A DNA stretch of 64,000 nt from Fictibacillus phosphorivorans (GTDB taxonomy: Bacteria > Bacillota > Bacilli > Bacillales > Fictibacillaceae), in contig NZ_JAMBOR010000001.1 in assembly GCF_023715845.1 (NCBI RefSeq), forward strand, positions 1 to 64,000. Direction: 5' to 3'. The position numbers and the translations under genes are program-made. Position 1 is the first letter of the stretch, and each line of letters begins with the position of its first letter. The notes under the pieces were generated by a model. The model searched no databases and had not been told where the DNA came from. It saw only the letters and a list, made by a program, of their open reading frames with translations. This document shows positions 37,655-46,684 of the stretch, piece after piece.

Positions 37655-38008
37655 ATGATTTCAGTTTCTATTTTCAGAAACAGTGATCAACACATACTTT
37701 CGTTTACGATGGATGGACATGCTGATTTTGCTCCACATGGCCAGGACCTGGTTTGTGCGGCCGCAACAGCCGTGTCGTTCGGGACAATTAATGCGATTGA
37801 AAAACTTTGCGGTTATGAGCCTGAAGTTACCACTCATGAAGATGGTGGTTTTCTCAAGTGCAATGTACCGAATAATCTAGATGATTCAACCTATCAAAGA
37901 ACGCAATTGCTTTTGGAAGGCATGATTGTATCTCTTGCTTCGATTGAAGAAGGATACAGTGAGTATATAAAATTGACTGAACATGAAGGAGGTGCAACGA
38001 ATGCTTAA
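37655..38008 (+). CDS. prp: ribosomal protein L27 N-terminal cysteine protease Prp
   Basis: YsxB/Prp removes the N-terminal extension of L27 in Firmicutes, an essential step of 50S maturation in Staphylococcus aureus. 117 residues. The catalytic His and Cys are in [24 protein letters not shown]. It sits between its operon partner rplU and its substrate gene rpmA, overlapping rpmA by 8 bases; the ribosome site of rpmA (GAAGGAGGTGC) is inside this gene. Confidence 0.95.
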   Translation: MISVSIFRNSDQHILSFTMDGHADFAPHGQDLVCAAATAVSFGTINAIEKLCGYEPEVTTHEDGGFLKCNVPNNLDDSTYQRTQLLLEGMIVSLASIEEGYSEYIKLTEHEGGATNA

Positions 38009-38291
38009 ATTAAACCTTCAATACTTTGCCTCTAAAAAAGGGGTAGGTAGCACAAAGAATGGTCGTGATTCAGAGTCTAAGCGTTTAGGCGCTAAGCGTG
38101 CTGACGGACAGTTCGTTTCTGGTGGTTCAATTCTTTACCGTCAACGCGGTACTAAGATCTATCCTGGTACAAACGTTGGTAAAGGCGGAGATGACACACT
38201 ATTTGCAAAGGTTGACGGAATCGTTCGTTTCGAGCGTTATGGCCGTGACCGCAAAAAGGTAAGTGTTTACCCAATCGCGCAAGAAGCGTAA
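38001..38291 (+). CDS. rpmA: 50S ribosomal protein L27
   Basis: Reaches the peptidyl transferase centre with its N-terminus. 96 residues from ATG 38001. The first nine residues MLKLNLQYF are the Firmicute extension; cleavage before [15 protein letters not shown] is expected by Prp, encoded immediately upstream. The rest is canonical ([25 protein letters not shown]). A strong terminator follows the stop. Confidence 0.98.
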   Translation: MLKLNLQYFASKKGVGSTKNGRDSESKRLGAKRADGQFVSGGSILYRQRGTKIYPGTNVGKGGDDTLFAKVDGIVRFERYGRDRKKVSVYPIAQEA

Positions 38292-38301
38292 GAGGGAGAT
38301 A

Positions 38302-38333
38302 AAAACTCTAACCAGATTGGTTAGGGTTTTTTC
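38302..38333 (+). terminator. rpmA terminator
   Basis: A 13-bp stem (38302-38314 with 38318-38330, one G-T pair) with a 3-base loop, then T-rich sequence. Confidence 0.85.
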
Positions 38334-38444
38334 TTTGTTCGATATCAAAGTAAGCCAAGTTTTTAGCATAAAATAAGTTTGAGTACTGCGCTAAATTTGT
38401 TGGTGTAAGGTGTAGCCATATTAAAAGGAAAGGCTGGAAGTGCG

Positions 38445-38984
38445 ATGAAGTCAAAAAAATGGACGACTGTCGATCTTTTGCGCCATGCCAGGCATGACTG
38501 GCTAAACCAGCTTCAGCTTATCAAAGCAAACCTGTCTCTTGACCGCACTGAGCGGGTTAAAGAGATAATGAATGAAGTTATTGAATTATCCCGGGAAGAA
38601 TCCAGAATCTCTAACCTGAAGACCCCGAATTTATCAGAGTACTTACTAACCTATAATTGGCTGAAGCATCCTGTAAAATTGTATGGAAAAGTTAAAGGTG
38701 AAAGCGGAGATTTTAGTTTATTTGAAGAGGAATTGTTACATACAACGGATGAGTTATGCGATGTGCTGAACAATTCGATTTCGGGATATGATGAATACTC
38801 ACTTACTATTACATTTGAACCTGAAGATCTTCGTGTGAGTTATACATTTGAAGGTAATCTCACCGATCAAGAAAATATACTCGGAAAAATGAAGAATATA
38901 TTTTCAACACATAAAAGCATGGTACTCATCGAAAGCTATATTCAGGAGAATAAGTGTTATTTTGAATTTCAGTTAACTTCCTAA
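38445..38984 (+). CDS. spo0B: sporulation initiation phosphotransferase Spo0B
   Basis: Carries phosphate from Spo0F to Spo0A in the sporulation phosphorelay. 179 residues. The phosphorylated histidine is H17 in RHARHDWLNQLQLIKANLSL, at the start of the helical-hairpin dimerisation domain; the C-terminal half is a degenerate HATPase-like fold without ATP-binding boxes. SNLKTPNLSEYLL matches the family. Compared with B. subtilis the N-terminus is shorter. obg follows 18 bases downstream as in B. subtilis. Confidence 0.93.
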   Translation: MKSKKWTTVDLLRHARHDWLNQLQLIKANLSLDRTERVKEIMNEVIELSREESRISNLKTPNLSEYLLTYNWLKHPVKLYGKVKGESGDFSLFEEELLHTTDELCDVLNNSISGYDEYSLTITFEPEDLRVSYTFEGNLTDQENILGKMKNIFSTHKSMVLIESYIQENKCYFEFQLTS

Positions 38985-39002
38985 TGAAAGGAGGAGAAAT
39001 GA

Positions 39003-40289
39003 ATGTTTGTCGATCAGGTCAAAATTTATTTAAAAGCTGGTGACGGCGGTAACGGAATGGTAGCATTCCGCCGAGAAAAATATGTCCCAGACGGTGGTCC
39101 CGCTGGTGGTGATGGGGGAAAAGGGGCGAACGTAATCTTCGAAGTAGAAGAAGGTCTTCGTACGCTTATGGATTTTCGCTATAACCGCCATTTTAAAGCA
39201 CCACGGGGCGAGCATGGAATGTCTAAAGGCATGCATGGTAAGAAAGCTAATGATATGATCGTAAAGGTACCTCCGGGGACGGTTGTAACCGATGCGAATA
39301 CAGGTGAAACGATTGCGGATTTGGTACATCACAAGCAGCAGGCAATTGTTGCAAAAGGTGGCCGAGGCGGCCGAGGAAATATACGTTTTGCGACTCCAGC
39401 AAATCCAGCACCCGAGATTGCTGAAAACGGAGAACCTGGTGAAGAGCGTGAGGTTGTATTAGAATTAAAAGTTTTAGCGGACGTGGGGCTCGTTGGGTTC
39501 CCGAGCGTAGGGAAATCCACTTTCTTATCTATTGTGTCTGCAGCAAAACCTAAAATTGCAGCTTATCACTTTACAACGATTACACCTAATTTAGGGGTGG
39601 TACCGGTTGAGGATGGCAGAAGCTTTGTTATGGCTGACTTGCCAGGATTGATTGAAGGAGCTCATGAAGGTGTAGGTCTAGGACATCAATTCCTGCGTCA
39701 TATTGAACGTACACGTGTTATTCTTCACGTCATAGATATGTCCGGTATGGAAGGTCGAGACCCTTATGATGATTTTGTAAAGATCAATGAAGAGCTTAAT
39801 CAATATAACATGAGATTGATGGAACGTCCTCAGATTGTCATTGCCAACAAGATGGACATTCCTGGAGCAGAAGAAAACCTAGAAGCGTTTAAGGAAAAAG
39901 TAGGAGACGACGTTAAAGTTTTTCCTGTTTCAGCTATCACTCGCCAAGGAATTCGTGAAGTATTATTTACAACTGCAGATATCCTTGAAGTAACACCTGA
40001 ATTCCCTCTTATCCACGATGATGGAGGGGAACAGCAACGTGTTCTCTATAAACATGAAAAAGAGGATGCAGGCTTCTATATTACCCGTGACTCTGATGGT
40101 ACATTTGTTATTAATGGACCGAAGATTGAGAAACTGTTTAAGATGACAGATTTTTCAAGAGATGAAGCAACAAAACGTTTTGCACGCCAATTGCGTACAC
40201 TGGGTGTGGACCAAGCTCTGCGCGAACGTGGTGCAGAACATGGTGACACTGTACGAATCCTCAAATATGAATTTGAGTTTTTCGATTAA
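39003..40289 (+). CDS. obg: Obg family GTPase
   Basis: Essential GTPase involved in late 50S assembly, stringent response and sporulation entry. 428 residues. The glycine-rich Obg fold (1-158, [20 protein letters not shown]), a GTPase domain (G1 [10 protein letters not shown]3 [13 protein letters not shown]4 NKMDI), and the C-terminal OCT domain (about 345-428) are all complete. AAAGGAGGAGAAATGA precedes ATG 39003. Cotranscribed with spo0B. Confidence 0.97.
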   Translation: MFVDQVKIYLKAGDGGNGMVAFRREKYVPDGGPAGGDGGKGANVIFEVEEGLRTLMDFRYNRHFKAPRGEHGMSKGMHGKKANDMIVKVPPGTVVTDANTGETIADLVHHKQQAIVAKGGRGGRGNIRFATPANPAPEIAENGEPGEEREVVLELKVLADVGLVGFPSVGKSTFLSIVSAAKPKIAAYHFTTITPNLGVVPVEDGRSFVMADLPGLIEGAHEGVGLGHQFLRHIERTRVILHVIDMSGMEGRDPYDDFVKINEELNQYNMRLMERPQIVIANKMDIPGAEENLEAFKEKVGDDVKVFPVSAITRQGIREVLFTTADILEVTPEFPLIHDDGGEQQRVLYKHEKEDAGFYITRDSDGTFVINGPKIEKLFKMTDFSRDEATKRFARQLRTLGVDQALRERGAEHGDTVRILKYEFEFFD

Positions 40290-40294
40290 ACAAC

Positions 40295-40321
40295 GCAGCC
40301 CTGATAAAGGGCTGTTTTTTT
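40295..40321 (+). terminator. obg terminator
   Basis: A 7-bp stem, CAGCCCT (40296-40302) with AGGGCTG (40308-40314), then seven T. Confidence 0.75.
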
Positions 40322-40421
40322 GTTCTTATAGAAGTTTTGAACTTCTACATCGGTAGATTTCTGTTTTAGACTTGTGCGGAGCGTTCTTCCCGTGAGTAAA
40401 AAGAGCAATGTCCATGTGGAA

Positions 40422-40450
40422 TAGACATTTTCTTTGGTATTTATTATAAT
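40422..40450 (+). promoter_or_regulatory. sigma-A promoter of pheB
   Basis: TAGACA (40422-40427), 17-base spacer, TATAAT (40445-40450), 31 bases before pheB. Confidence 0.75.
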
Positions 40451-40481
40451 GAGTGTAAGATTTACACCGGAGGAATTTTTA

Positions 40482-40928
40482 ATGAAAAACAATATGCAGT
40501 ACTATATGGTAAGAGAAGATGTATTATCAGAATCTATGCAAAAAGCATTAGAAGCTAAATCATTGTTAGACCGTGGCAAAGTTAAAACGGTAGCTGAAGC
40601 TGCTGAAAAAGTGGGCTTAAGCCGCAGTGCCTTTTATAAATATCGTGATGGGATTTTCCCTTTCCATACGATGGTGAAAGAAAAAATTATAACGCTGTCC
40701 CTTCACTTAGAAGACAGATCCGGTGCTCTCTCAAGTCTTCTGACAGTAGTTGCTTCACAGGGATGCAACGTATTGACTATTAATCAAACAATTCCTCTCC
40801 AAGGAAGAGCGCATATTACGCTTACAATAGAAACGAATATGCTGCAAGGAGATATTAAGGACTTATTAGTGACATTAAATCGAATGGACACTGTTGAAAA
40901 AGTTGAAGTAGTAGGAACAGGGGCTTAA
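40482..40928 (+). CDS. pheB: ACT domain protein PheB
   Basis: 148 residues. The N-terminal part looks like a helix-turn-helix ([19 protein letters not shown]), the C-terminal part is an amino-acid-binding ACT domain ([27 protein letters not shown]). ATG 40482 is used (CGGAGGAATTTTTA upstream); an earlier in-frame start overlaps the promoter. In B. subtilis pheB overlaps pheA (prephenate dehydratase); here a terminator follows and pheA is not adjacent. The role is not well established; ligand-controlled regulation is a reasonable inference from the domains. Confidence 0.88.
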   Translation: MKNNMQYYMVREDVLSESMQKALEAKSLLDRGKVKTVAEAAEKVGLSRSAFYKYRDGIFPFHTMVKEKIITLSLHLEDRSGALSSLLTVVASQGCNVLTINQTIPLQGRAHITLTIETNMLQGDIKDLLVTLNRMDTVEKVEVVGTGA

Positions 40929-40934
40929 TGATAA

Positions 40935-40970
40935 GAAACCAGCAGATAACGTCTGCTGGTTTCTTTTTTG
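40935..40970 (+). terminator. pheB terminator
   Basis: A perfect 12-bp stem (40935-40946 with 40952-40963) then T6. Confidence 0.85.
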
Positions 40971-40993
40971 CATTTTCTTCGGATTTTCGAAAC

Positions 40994-41148
40994 GTGCATA
41001 GAACCTCTCAAACTGTGCATAGAAGTTGAGTTTTTGTGCATAGAAAAGTTAAATGTGCATTGATTCTTATATTTAGTGCATAGCCCTATCGTTTTAGTGC
41101 ATAGAAATCAAACATTAATGCATTGACCTCACAGTACAATGCATAGAT
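40994..41148. repeat. phased short-core repeat array, GTGCATAGAA type
   Basis: Eight copies of a core (G/A)TGCAT(A/T)G(A) start at 40994, 41015, 41036, 41055, 41076, 41097, 41118 and 41139, so spacing is 21, 21, 19, 21, 21, 21 and 21 bp. Full copies read GTGCATAGAA; the last two begin ATGCAT and two read GTGCATTG or ATGCATTG. The 11-13 bases between cores are all different. Stops in every frame exclude coding. The array is between the pheB terminator and the leftward terminator of nifS-niaR. Too short in repeat and spacer for CRISPR. Confidence 0.8.
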
Positions 41149-41170
41149 TAACCTTTCACGCTATTCCATT

Positions 41171-41209
41171 ATAAACAAAAGGCTGACGCATACGGCTTGG
41201 CGTCAGCCT
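41171..41209 (-). terminator. nifS-niaR terminator
   Basis: A perfect 10-bp stem (41180-41189 with 41200-41209); on the minus strand it is followed by TTTTGTTTAT. It lies about 95 bases beyond the niaR stop. Confidence 0.7.
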
Positions 41210-41305
41210 AGTTTTATTATAGATACAAATTCCGGGACTTCTTTACAAAGAAGAGGAGCAATTCCATCAATTCTCATTACTCCCACTTCGATCAAAAAAA
41301 CAGTC

Positions 41306-41836
41306 TTATAACAAGTACCCTTTTTTGCGTAAAGCAGCACAAGCTTTATCTAATTTTTCTTTTGTGTCAGCGGAAAGGGTGTGCGTGTGTACTCCATCAG
41401 TAAGTTCACTTAAAAGAGGAGCATTCGTCTCTTTTAAGCTTGTGATTAAATTCTCAACATCGTTACGGTTCGACAGTTTGAGTGAAGCTTTAATATCACC
41501 ATAGACTGGGTGATCGACAGTGACATCTTCAACTGTTACTCCATGATCTACGATCGTATACAATTCTTCTAGTGTTTCTTCCGGGGAATGGACAGCCGCC
41601 ACAACACAAGTGTATGAATTTGCATTTCCAGGTTTCATGTAAATATAACCTTGAGCAGTGGCCATAATGGGCTCCCCGCTTGCTTTTAATAGCGACATAT
41701 CTTGTACGATCACTTGTCTGCTGACATTCGTTCGAGCCGCAAGTTTTGAACCACTTAAAGGTTCTGAAGATTCCTTTAGCCAGTTTATGAGCTCTGTTCT
41801 TCTCACATCACCTTTTAATTTTTCCGTCTTATTCAT
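41306..41836 (-). CDS. niaR: niacin-responsive transcriptional repressor NiaR
   Basis: Represses NAD synthesis and niacin uptake genes when nicotinic acid is present (YrxA in B. subtilis). 176 residues. An N-terminal winged HTH (ELINWLKESSEPLSGSKLAARTNVSRQVIVQD) is followed by a 3H domain with the conserved histidines (AAVHSPEE, VDHPVYGD, GVHTHTL). The gene overlaps nifS by four bases and is transcribed with it, opposite to nadBCA. A palindrome in the divergent promoter region is its likely operator, so it would control its own operon too. Confidence 0.93.
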   Translation of the reverse strand: MNKTEKLKGDVRRTELINWLKESSEPLSGSKLAARTNVSRQVIVQDMSLLKASGEPIMATAQGYIYMKPGNANSYTCVVAAVHSPEETLEELYTIVDHGVTVEDVTVDHPVYGDIKASLKLSNRNDVENLITSLKETNAPLLSELTDGVHTHTLSADTKEKLDKACAALRKKGYLL

Positions 41837-42987
41837 TTGAATGCTACCTCTCTTACTGTTATAAATTGATCCGTTATATCTTTTAGCACATTACAGATTG
41901 TGTGAATTTCGCTCGAAGTAGTGAGGTGGCTTAACGAAACACGTACGAGCCCATGTGCCTCACTCTCTGTTCGGCCAAGCGCGAGTAACGTTTTAGAAGG
42001 AGACTGCAGTCCATTTTTACAGGCTGATCCAGTTGAAACTGCAATTTTTCTCCTGCTTAATTCCTGCATGATGATTTGCCCCTCCATCCCTCTTACTCTA
42101 AACGGGAGTATATATGGGGAACTGTCCGGACTTCCTTCGAATATAATTTCTTCATTTTTAAGTATAAGGGAAAGAAACAGTTTTCGCATTCCTTGAACTT
42201 GAGCATAGTGGGAAGATTGCTTATTTACATATTCTTCAGCTGCTGTCGCAAATGAAACGATCGATGGAAGATCAACAGTACCAGGTCTAAATCCCCGTTC
42301 ATGTGTAACTCCTTTAAGAAGTGGTGATAGATGAATGGACGGAGAAATATAAACAGCGCCTGTCCCTTTAGGACCATGAATTTTATGTGCGGAAACCGTA
42401 AAGGAATCAAGGTCTATAAGTTTGAAATCGTCTACTTTCAAAAAAGATTGCACACAGTCACTGTGAAATAAGATCTCCTTCTTTTTAAGAAAAGCACTTA
42501 TAGCTTTTAAATCTTGTTTGATACCTGTTTCGCTATTTACGTGCTGGATGGTGGCTAGTATCGTATCAGGTCTTATATTTTCCTTTAAGTGTGCAATGTT
42601 GATTGTACCTGACGAATCCACTGGAATCCTCGTGACCACGAACCCTTGTTGCTCTAAAAAGTGAAGAGCGTAATCAACAGAAGGATGTTCAACGTTTGAT
42701 GTAATGATATGTTTCCCTTTTTGTTTCGTACCGAATGCCAAAGATGTAATCGCTAAAAAGTTTCCATCAGACCCTCCCCCAGTAAAGAAAATACCGTTTG
42801 GATCTTTTTCCATCAATTTCGCTAGAGCGGTACGAGCATGTTCTAAAAGCTCTTTTGCATACAGCCCTCCATCGTGCAGACTTTCCGTATTTTGATAGTA
42901 ATTTCTTGAAGTATGGATGAATGCTTCAATCGCTTTTTCAGACATCGGTGTTGTAGCTGCATAATCTAGATATATCAGGGTGTTCAC
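41833..42987 (-). CDS. nifS: cysteine desulfurase NifS (NAD biosynthesis type)
   Basis: PLP enzyme that moves sulfur from cysteine to assemble the Fe-S cluster of NadA; in B. subtilis it is dedicated to NAD synthesis. 384 residues from GTG 42987. The PLP lysine is in SAHKIHGPKGTGAVYI, and the catalytic cysteine in STGSACKNG. The family usually begins (M)IYLDYAATTPM, which would put the start at the in-frame CTG 42978, with GAGGTGA at a proper distance; the GTG is crowded against that site. Its divergence from nadBCA and the NiaR operator between them match B. subtilis. Confidence 0.94.
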   Translation of the reverse strand: MNTLIYLDYAATTPMSEKAIEAFIHTSRNYYQNTESLHDGGLYAKELLEHARTALAKLMEKDPNGIFFTGGGSDGNFLAITSLAFGTKQKGKHIITSNVEHPSVDYALHFLEQQGFVVTRIPVDSSGTINIAHLKENIRPDTILATIQHVNSETGIKQDLKAISAFLKKKEILFHSDCVQSFLKVDDFKLIDLDSFTVSAHKIHGPKGTGAVYISPSIHLSPLLKGVTHERGFRPGTVDLPSIVSFATAAEEYVNKQSSHYAQVQGMRKLFLSLILKNEEIIFEGSPDSSPYILPFRVRGMEGQIIMQELSRRKIAVSTGSACKNGLQSPSKTLLALGRTESEAHGLVRVSLSHLTTSSEIHTICNVLKDITDQFITVREVAFK

Positions 42988-43004
42988 CTCATTAAAAAAA
43001 GTTC

Positions 43005-43032
43005 TTGTAACCAGTGTAATTCTATGTAAATA
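43005..43032 (+). promoter_or_regulatory. candidate nadB promoter
   Basis: TTGTAA (43005-43010), 16-base spacer, TAAATA (43027-43032). The operator begins within its -10, so a bound repressor would block it. On the minus strand TTGACA (complement of 43037-43042), 18 bases and TACACT (complement of 43013-43018) form the matching nifS promoter. Confidence 0.5.
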
Positions 43033-43052
43033 TAGGTGTCAAGACACATGTA
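43031..43052. promoter_or_regulatory. NiaR operator
   Basis: Imperfect palindrome TATAGGTGTCAAGACACATG plus TA, centred on GTGTC-AA-GACAC, in the divergent nifS/nadB promoter region. Its position over the minus-strand -35 and the plus-strand -10 fits repression of both operons by NiaR. Confidence 0.65.
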
Positions 43053-43070
43053 AAGTCGAGGTGTTTATGA

Positions 43071-44654
43071 TTGAACATAGTTGAAGCAGAAGTAATCATT
43101 ATCGGAGGCGGCATTTCCGGTTTGGTAGCTGCTGAATACTTAAGCACATCTAAGAATGTGATAGTTATCACAAAGTCTGATATTCAGCATTCAAATTCAT
43201 ATTTAGCTCAAGGCGGCGTTGCAGCTGTTATGGATAAAGATGATAAATGGCAAGAGCATTATATGGACACCCTTCAGGCCGGAAAATTTCATAACGATCC
43301 GGAAATGACGGAGTTTCTTGTAAAGGAAGGAAATAAGGTTATTCATTCGCTAACCCGTTGGGGAGTTCCGTTTGATCGAAACGAGGATGGACAATTCTTG
43401 TTAGGAAAAGAAGGGGGACACCATCGCAATCGGATAGTACACGCAGGCGGTGATCAAACAGGTAAGAAAATCATGGAAACCTTAATTGAACGAGTAAGTG
43501 GCAGAGTGAGAATTGAAACGGGTCAATATGCAGTAGACTTACTCGTTCTAAACGGTGATTGCTATGGCGTTTATTGCAAGAGCGATGATGGCAGTGTCAC
43601 TTTATATAAAGCACCTGATACCATTTTGGCGGGCGGGGGGTATGCCGGAATCTATTCGGCAACATCAAACCCATTTGGTTCTGACGGTAGTGCTGTATGT
43701 ATGGCTTATCGTGCTGGCGCTGAACTCGCAGATTTAGAATTCGTTCAATTTCATCCTACATTATTAAAAAGTAATAAAATAAGCGGTTTGATCACGGAAG
43801 CAGTAAGAGGTGAAGGTGGAGTTCTAATGAACGCAAATGGAACGCCAATCATGGAAGGGGTACACCCATTAAAAGATCTGGCACCGAGAGATATTGTTTC
43901 CAGAAAAATATTTGAAGAGATCTTTGAGAGAGGAACTTCTGTTTTTTTAAATATAAAAGACATCTCAAACTTCAGAAAAAAATTTCCCGGAGTCACAGCT
44001 TTATGTGGAAAAGCTGGGATTTCTATAGAAGCTGGATATATCCCCGTTACACCAGGTGCTCATTTTACAATGGGAGGAATTAAGACGGATGTATTCGGAA
44101 GAACGACTGTTGGAGGTTTGTTTGCGATTGGTGAGTGCGCAAACACGGGAGTTCATGGAGCAAATAGACTCGCAAGCAATTCATTACTTGAAGGCTCTGT
44201 ATTTGCTAAACAAACTGCGCATTATATTCTTTCCAGAAAGCAGGAACGAACACTTCCATTCTCCTTTTTATCCATGCATAACTCCTGCACTCGTGATTCT
44301 CTTTCAAATGAACTACTTCTTGAAATAAACGTTATTCAACAATTAATGGATAAATACGCAGGGATTTGCAGGGAGGAAGAGGGATTAAAAACGGCTCGGA
44401 ATAAATTGCAGTTAGAGAACTTCAAACCTATTCTACTTGATCAACCAGTGGATTCGATCAAAAGGTTAAATATGCAGACAATGGCTTGGTTAACGGTAAC
44501 AAGCTGCCTAATACGTAAGGAAAGCAGAGGCAGTCATTATCGAAGGGATTTTTCTTTTGCAACAGAAGAGTGGGAACAGAAAAAGATCATAAGGAGTGTA
44601 ATGGGTGATGAATCAATTATTGTTAAAAAAACAACTGCAGGAGTTTTTAATTGA
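43071..44654 (+). CDS. nadB: L-aspartate oxidase
   Basis: FAD enzyme that oxidises aspartate to iminoaspartate, first step of de novo NAD synthesis. 527 residues. FAD-binding VIIIGGGISGLVAAEYL at the N-terminus, the flavoprotein block NSYLAQGGVAAVM, the succinate-dehydrogenase-like catalytic HRNRIVHAGGDQTG and the C-terminal GECANTGVHGANRLASNSLLEG. The start is TTG 43071 with GAGGTG 7 bases upstream. The last 47 bases overlap nadC. Repressed by NiaR by inference. Confidence 0.95.
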   Translation: MNIVEAEVIIIGGGISGLVAAEYLSTSKNVIVITKSDIQHSNSYLAQGGVAAVMDKDDKWQEHYMDTLQAGKFHNDPEMTEFLVKEGNKVIHSLTRWGVPFDRNEDGQFLLGKEGGHHRNRIVHAGGDQTGKKIMETLIERVSGRVRIETGQYAVDLLVLNGDCYGVYCKSDDGSVTLYKAPDTILAGGGYAGIYSATSNPFGSDGSAVCMAYRAGAELADLEFVQFHPTLLKSNKISGLITEAVRGEGGVLMNANGTPIMEGVHPLKDLAPRDIVSRKIFEEIFERGTSVFLNIKDISNFRKKFPGVTALCGKAGISIEAGYIPVTPGAHFTMGGIKTDVFGRTTVGGLFAIGECANTGVHGANRLASNSLLEGSVFAKQTAHYILSRKQERTLPFSFLSMHNSCTRDSLSNELLLEINVIQQLMDKYAGICREEEGLKTARNKLQLENFKPILLDQPVDSIKRLNMQTMAWLTVTSCLIRKESRGSHYRRDFSFATEEWEQKKIIRSVMGDESIIVKKTTAGVFN

Positions 44655-45447
44655 AGATATAGGGACTGGTGATTTATCAGCAGATCTTTTTAATGATGAA
44701 ACGGAAATCTCAGCTTCCATAGTATCAAAAGAGAGCGGGTTATTTGCGGGATATGAAGTTTTGAATCTTGGATATGGGTTAATTGATCCAAGTATTCAAA
44801 CAAGCATTTATGTAAAAGACGGTGATTACATCGAACAGGGGATGGTTTTGGCAGAAATCAGAGGCAGCCGAACAAGTATTTTAAAAGGTGAAAGAGTGTT
44901 ATTAAATCTTTTGCAGAGACTCTCTGGAATTGCATCGGTCACGGCAAAAGCTGTTTCTCTTGCTAAAGGAAGAACGCGTATATGTGATACAAGAAAGACC
45001 ACCCCAGGATTAAGAATGCTTGAAAAATATGCTGTACGGTGCGGCGGTGGCTATAATCATCGATTTGGATTATATGACACGGTGATGTTAAAGGATAATC
45101 ATCTTGCAGGATTTTCATCTATCCAAGATGCCATTGAGACAGCAAGAAAAAAATTAGGCCACACAGTAAAGATCGAAGTAGAAACGGAGACAGAGAACCA
45201 AGTGATTGAAGCTGTTTCAGCTGGTGCTGACATCATAATGTTTGATAACTGCACGCCTGAAGAAATTTCTCAAAGATTAAGATATGTACCAGAAAGAATT
45301 GTTACAGAAGCGTCAGGCGGAATTGAACTTGACGATATTGATTCATACGCAAGAACAGGGGTTCAATATATATCTTTAGGTTTTTTAACACATTCAAATA
45401 AAGCACTTGATATAAGTTTAAATGTTAAAGGAGCTGTAAAGGCATGA
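44608..45447 (+). CDS. nadC: nicotinate-nucleotide pyrophosphorylase (quinolinate phosphoribosyltransferase)
   Basis: Converts quinolinate and PRPP to nicotinate mononucleotide. About 279 residues. Motifs are [26 protein letters not shown], the [11 protein letters not shown] substrate loop, [22 protein letters not shown] and [12 protein letters not shown] 44608 is used; a GTG one codon earlier is closer to AAGGAG and is possible. It overlaps nadB by 47 bases and nadA by 4, so the three are translated as a tight unit. Confidence 0.95.
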   Translation: MNQLLLKKQLQEFLIEDIGTGDLSADLFNDETEISASIVSKESGLFAGYEVLNLGYGLIDPSIQTSIYVKDGDYIEQGMVLAEIRGSRTSILKGERVLLNLLQRLSGIASVTAKAVSLAKGRTRICDTRKTTPGLRMLEKYAVRCGGGYNHRFGLYDTVMLKDNHLAGFSSIQDAIETARKKLGHTVKIEVETETENQVIEAVSAGADIIMFDNCTPEEISQRLRYVPERIVTEASGGIELDDIDSYARTGVQYISLGFLTHSNKALDISLNVKGAVKA

Positions 45448-46544
45448 CGATTTTAGAAACATTTATAAAGGCTACTTCAGACTTGCGGGATCATTACTCT
45501 AAAATGACTTCTTCTGAAATGGAAATGAGGATCAAAGAAATTAAAGATCATTTAAAAGATAAACTATTTTTGCCAGCTCATCACTATCAAAAGGATGAAG
45601 TGGTTCAATTTGCTGATGTTACGGGTGATTCACTTCAATTAGCCAAAATTTCTGCAGAAAATAATAAAGCAGATTATATTGTTTTTTGCGGCGTTCATTT
45701 TATGGCCGAAACAGCTGATATGTTGAGTAAGCAGAACCAAACCGTTATACTTCCTGATTTGAAAGCTGGATGTTCGATGGCTGATATGGCTGATATTCAC
45801 CAGACAGAAAGAGCGTGGAAGGAATTAACGAAAATTTTCGGCGATACGATGCTTCCTCTAACCTATGTGAATTCAACGGCAGCTATCAAAGCCTTTTGCG
45901 GTAAAAATGGAGGAGCTACGGTAACTTCTTCAAATGCTAAATCGATGGTTAGATGGGCATTTCAACAGAAGGAAAGACTTCTTTTCTTACCGGATCAACA
46001 CTTAGGTCGAAATACAGCATTCGATCTAGGCATTAACCTTCAAGATATGGCTGTTTGGGATCCGATCCAAAACACATTAATCTATGAAGGTTCTGATTTG
46101 GAAAAAGTAAAAGTGATTTTGTGGAAAGGGCATTGTTCTGTTCATGAAAAGTTCACAGTGGAACAAATTCAAGAATTTAGAAAGAATCATTCCGACTACC
46201 AAATTATTGTTCATCCGGAATGTACACATGAGGTTGTAAGAGCAAGTGACTATAATGGTTCTACTCATTACATTATCGAAACGATAAAAAATGCAAGCTC
46301 GGGAACGAAATGGGCGGTTGGAACGGAGATGAACCTCGTTAATCGCCTGGCAACTCACTACACCGATAAAGAAATTGTATCTTTAAATCCAAATCTCTGC
46401 CCGTGTCTAACGATGAATCGTATTGATCTAGCTCATTTGTTATGGTCATTAGAAAATATTATGGAAGGAATACCTCAAAATATTATTACGGTAGATGAAG
46501 AAACCAAAAAATATGCCTTAATGGCTTTAAACCGCATGATGTAG
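45444..46544 (+). CDS. nadA: quinolinate synthase
   Basis: 4Fe-4S enzyme that condenses iminoaspartate with dihydroxyacetone phosphate. 366 residues, the longer Bacillus type. The three cluster cysteines are probably those in [22 protein letters not shown] and [23 protein letters not shown] is also conserved. The N-terminus carries [18 protein letters not shown]. The start overlaps nadC in ATGA. Cluster assembly likely needs the divergently encoded NifS. No clear terminator follows before the safA promoter. Confidence 0.95.
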   Translation: MTILETFIKATSDLRDHYSKMTSSEMEMRIKEIKDHLKDKLFLPAHHYQKDEVVQFADVTGDSLQLAKISAENNKADYIVFCGVHFMAETADMLSKQNQTVILPDLKAGCSMADMADIHQTERAWKELTKIFGDTMLPLTYVNSTAAIKAFCGKNGGATVTSSNAKSMVRWAFQQKERLLFLPDQHLGRNTAFDLGINLQDMAVWDPIQNTLIYEGSDLEKVKVILWKGHCSVHEKFTVEQIQEFRKNHSDYQIIVHPECTHEVVRASDYNGSTHYIIETIKNASSGTKWAVGTEMNLVNRLATHYTDKEIVSLNPNLCPCLTMNRIDLAHLLWSLENIMEGIPQNIITVDEETKKYALMALNRMM

Positions 46545-46559
46545 GGACTTTCCCTCCTG

Positions 46560-46588
46560 TCATATCCTCCTTTTAACCGGCATAAAGT
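46560..46588 (+). promoter_or_regulatory. sigma-E promoter of safA
   Basis: -35 TCATATC (46560-46566, one mismatch), exactly 14 bases, -10 CATAAAGT (46581-46588, two mismatches). It lies about 97 bases before the safA start. safA is a sigma-E gene in B. subtilis. Confidence 0.7.
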
Positions 46589-46684
46589 GATAAAGGAATA
46601 AATTATGTCATTTTTATATGATGTAGCAATATGCCCAAATGTTCATATACTGTAAGGAAATTTGGCAGGAGGGAGTTTTGCAGC

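Noticed and set aside
40994-41148. CRISPR array
   Set aside because: Core repeats are 8-10 bp and spacers 11-13 bp, far below CRISPR sizes, and no cas genes are present.
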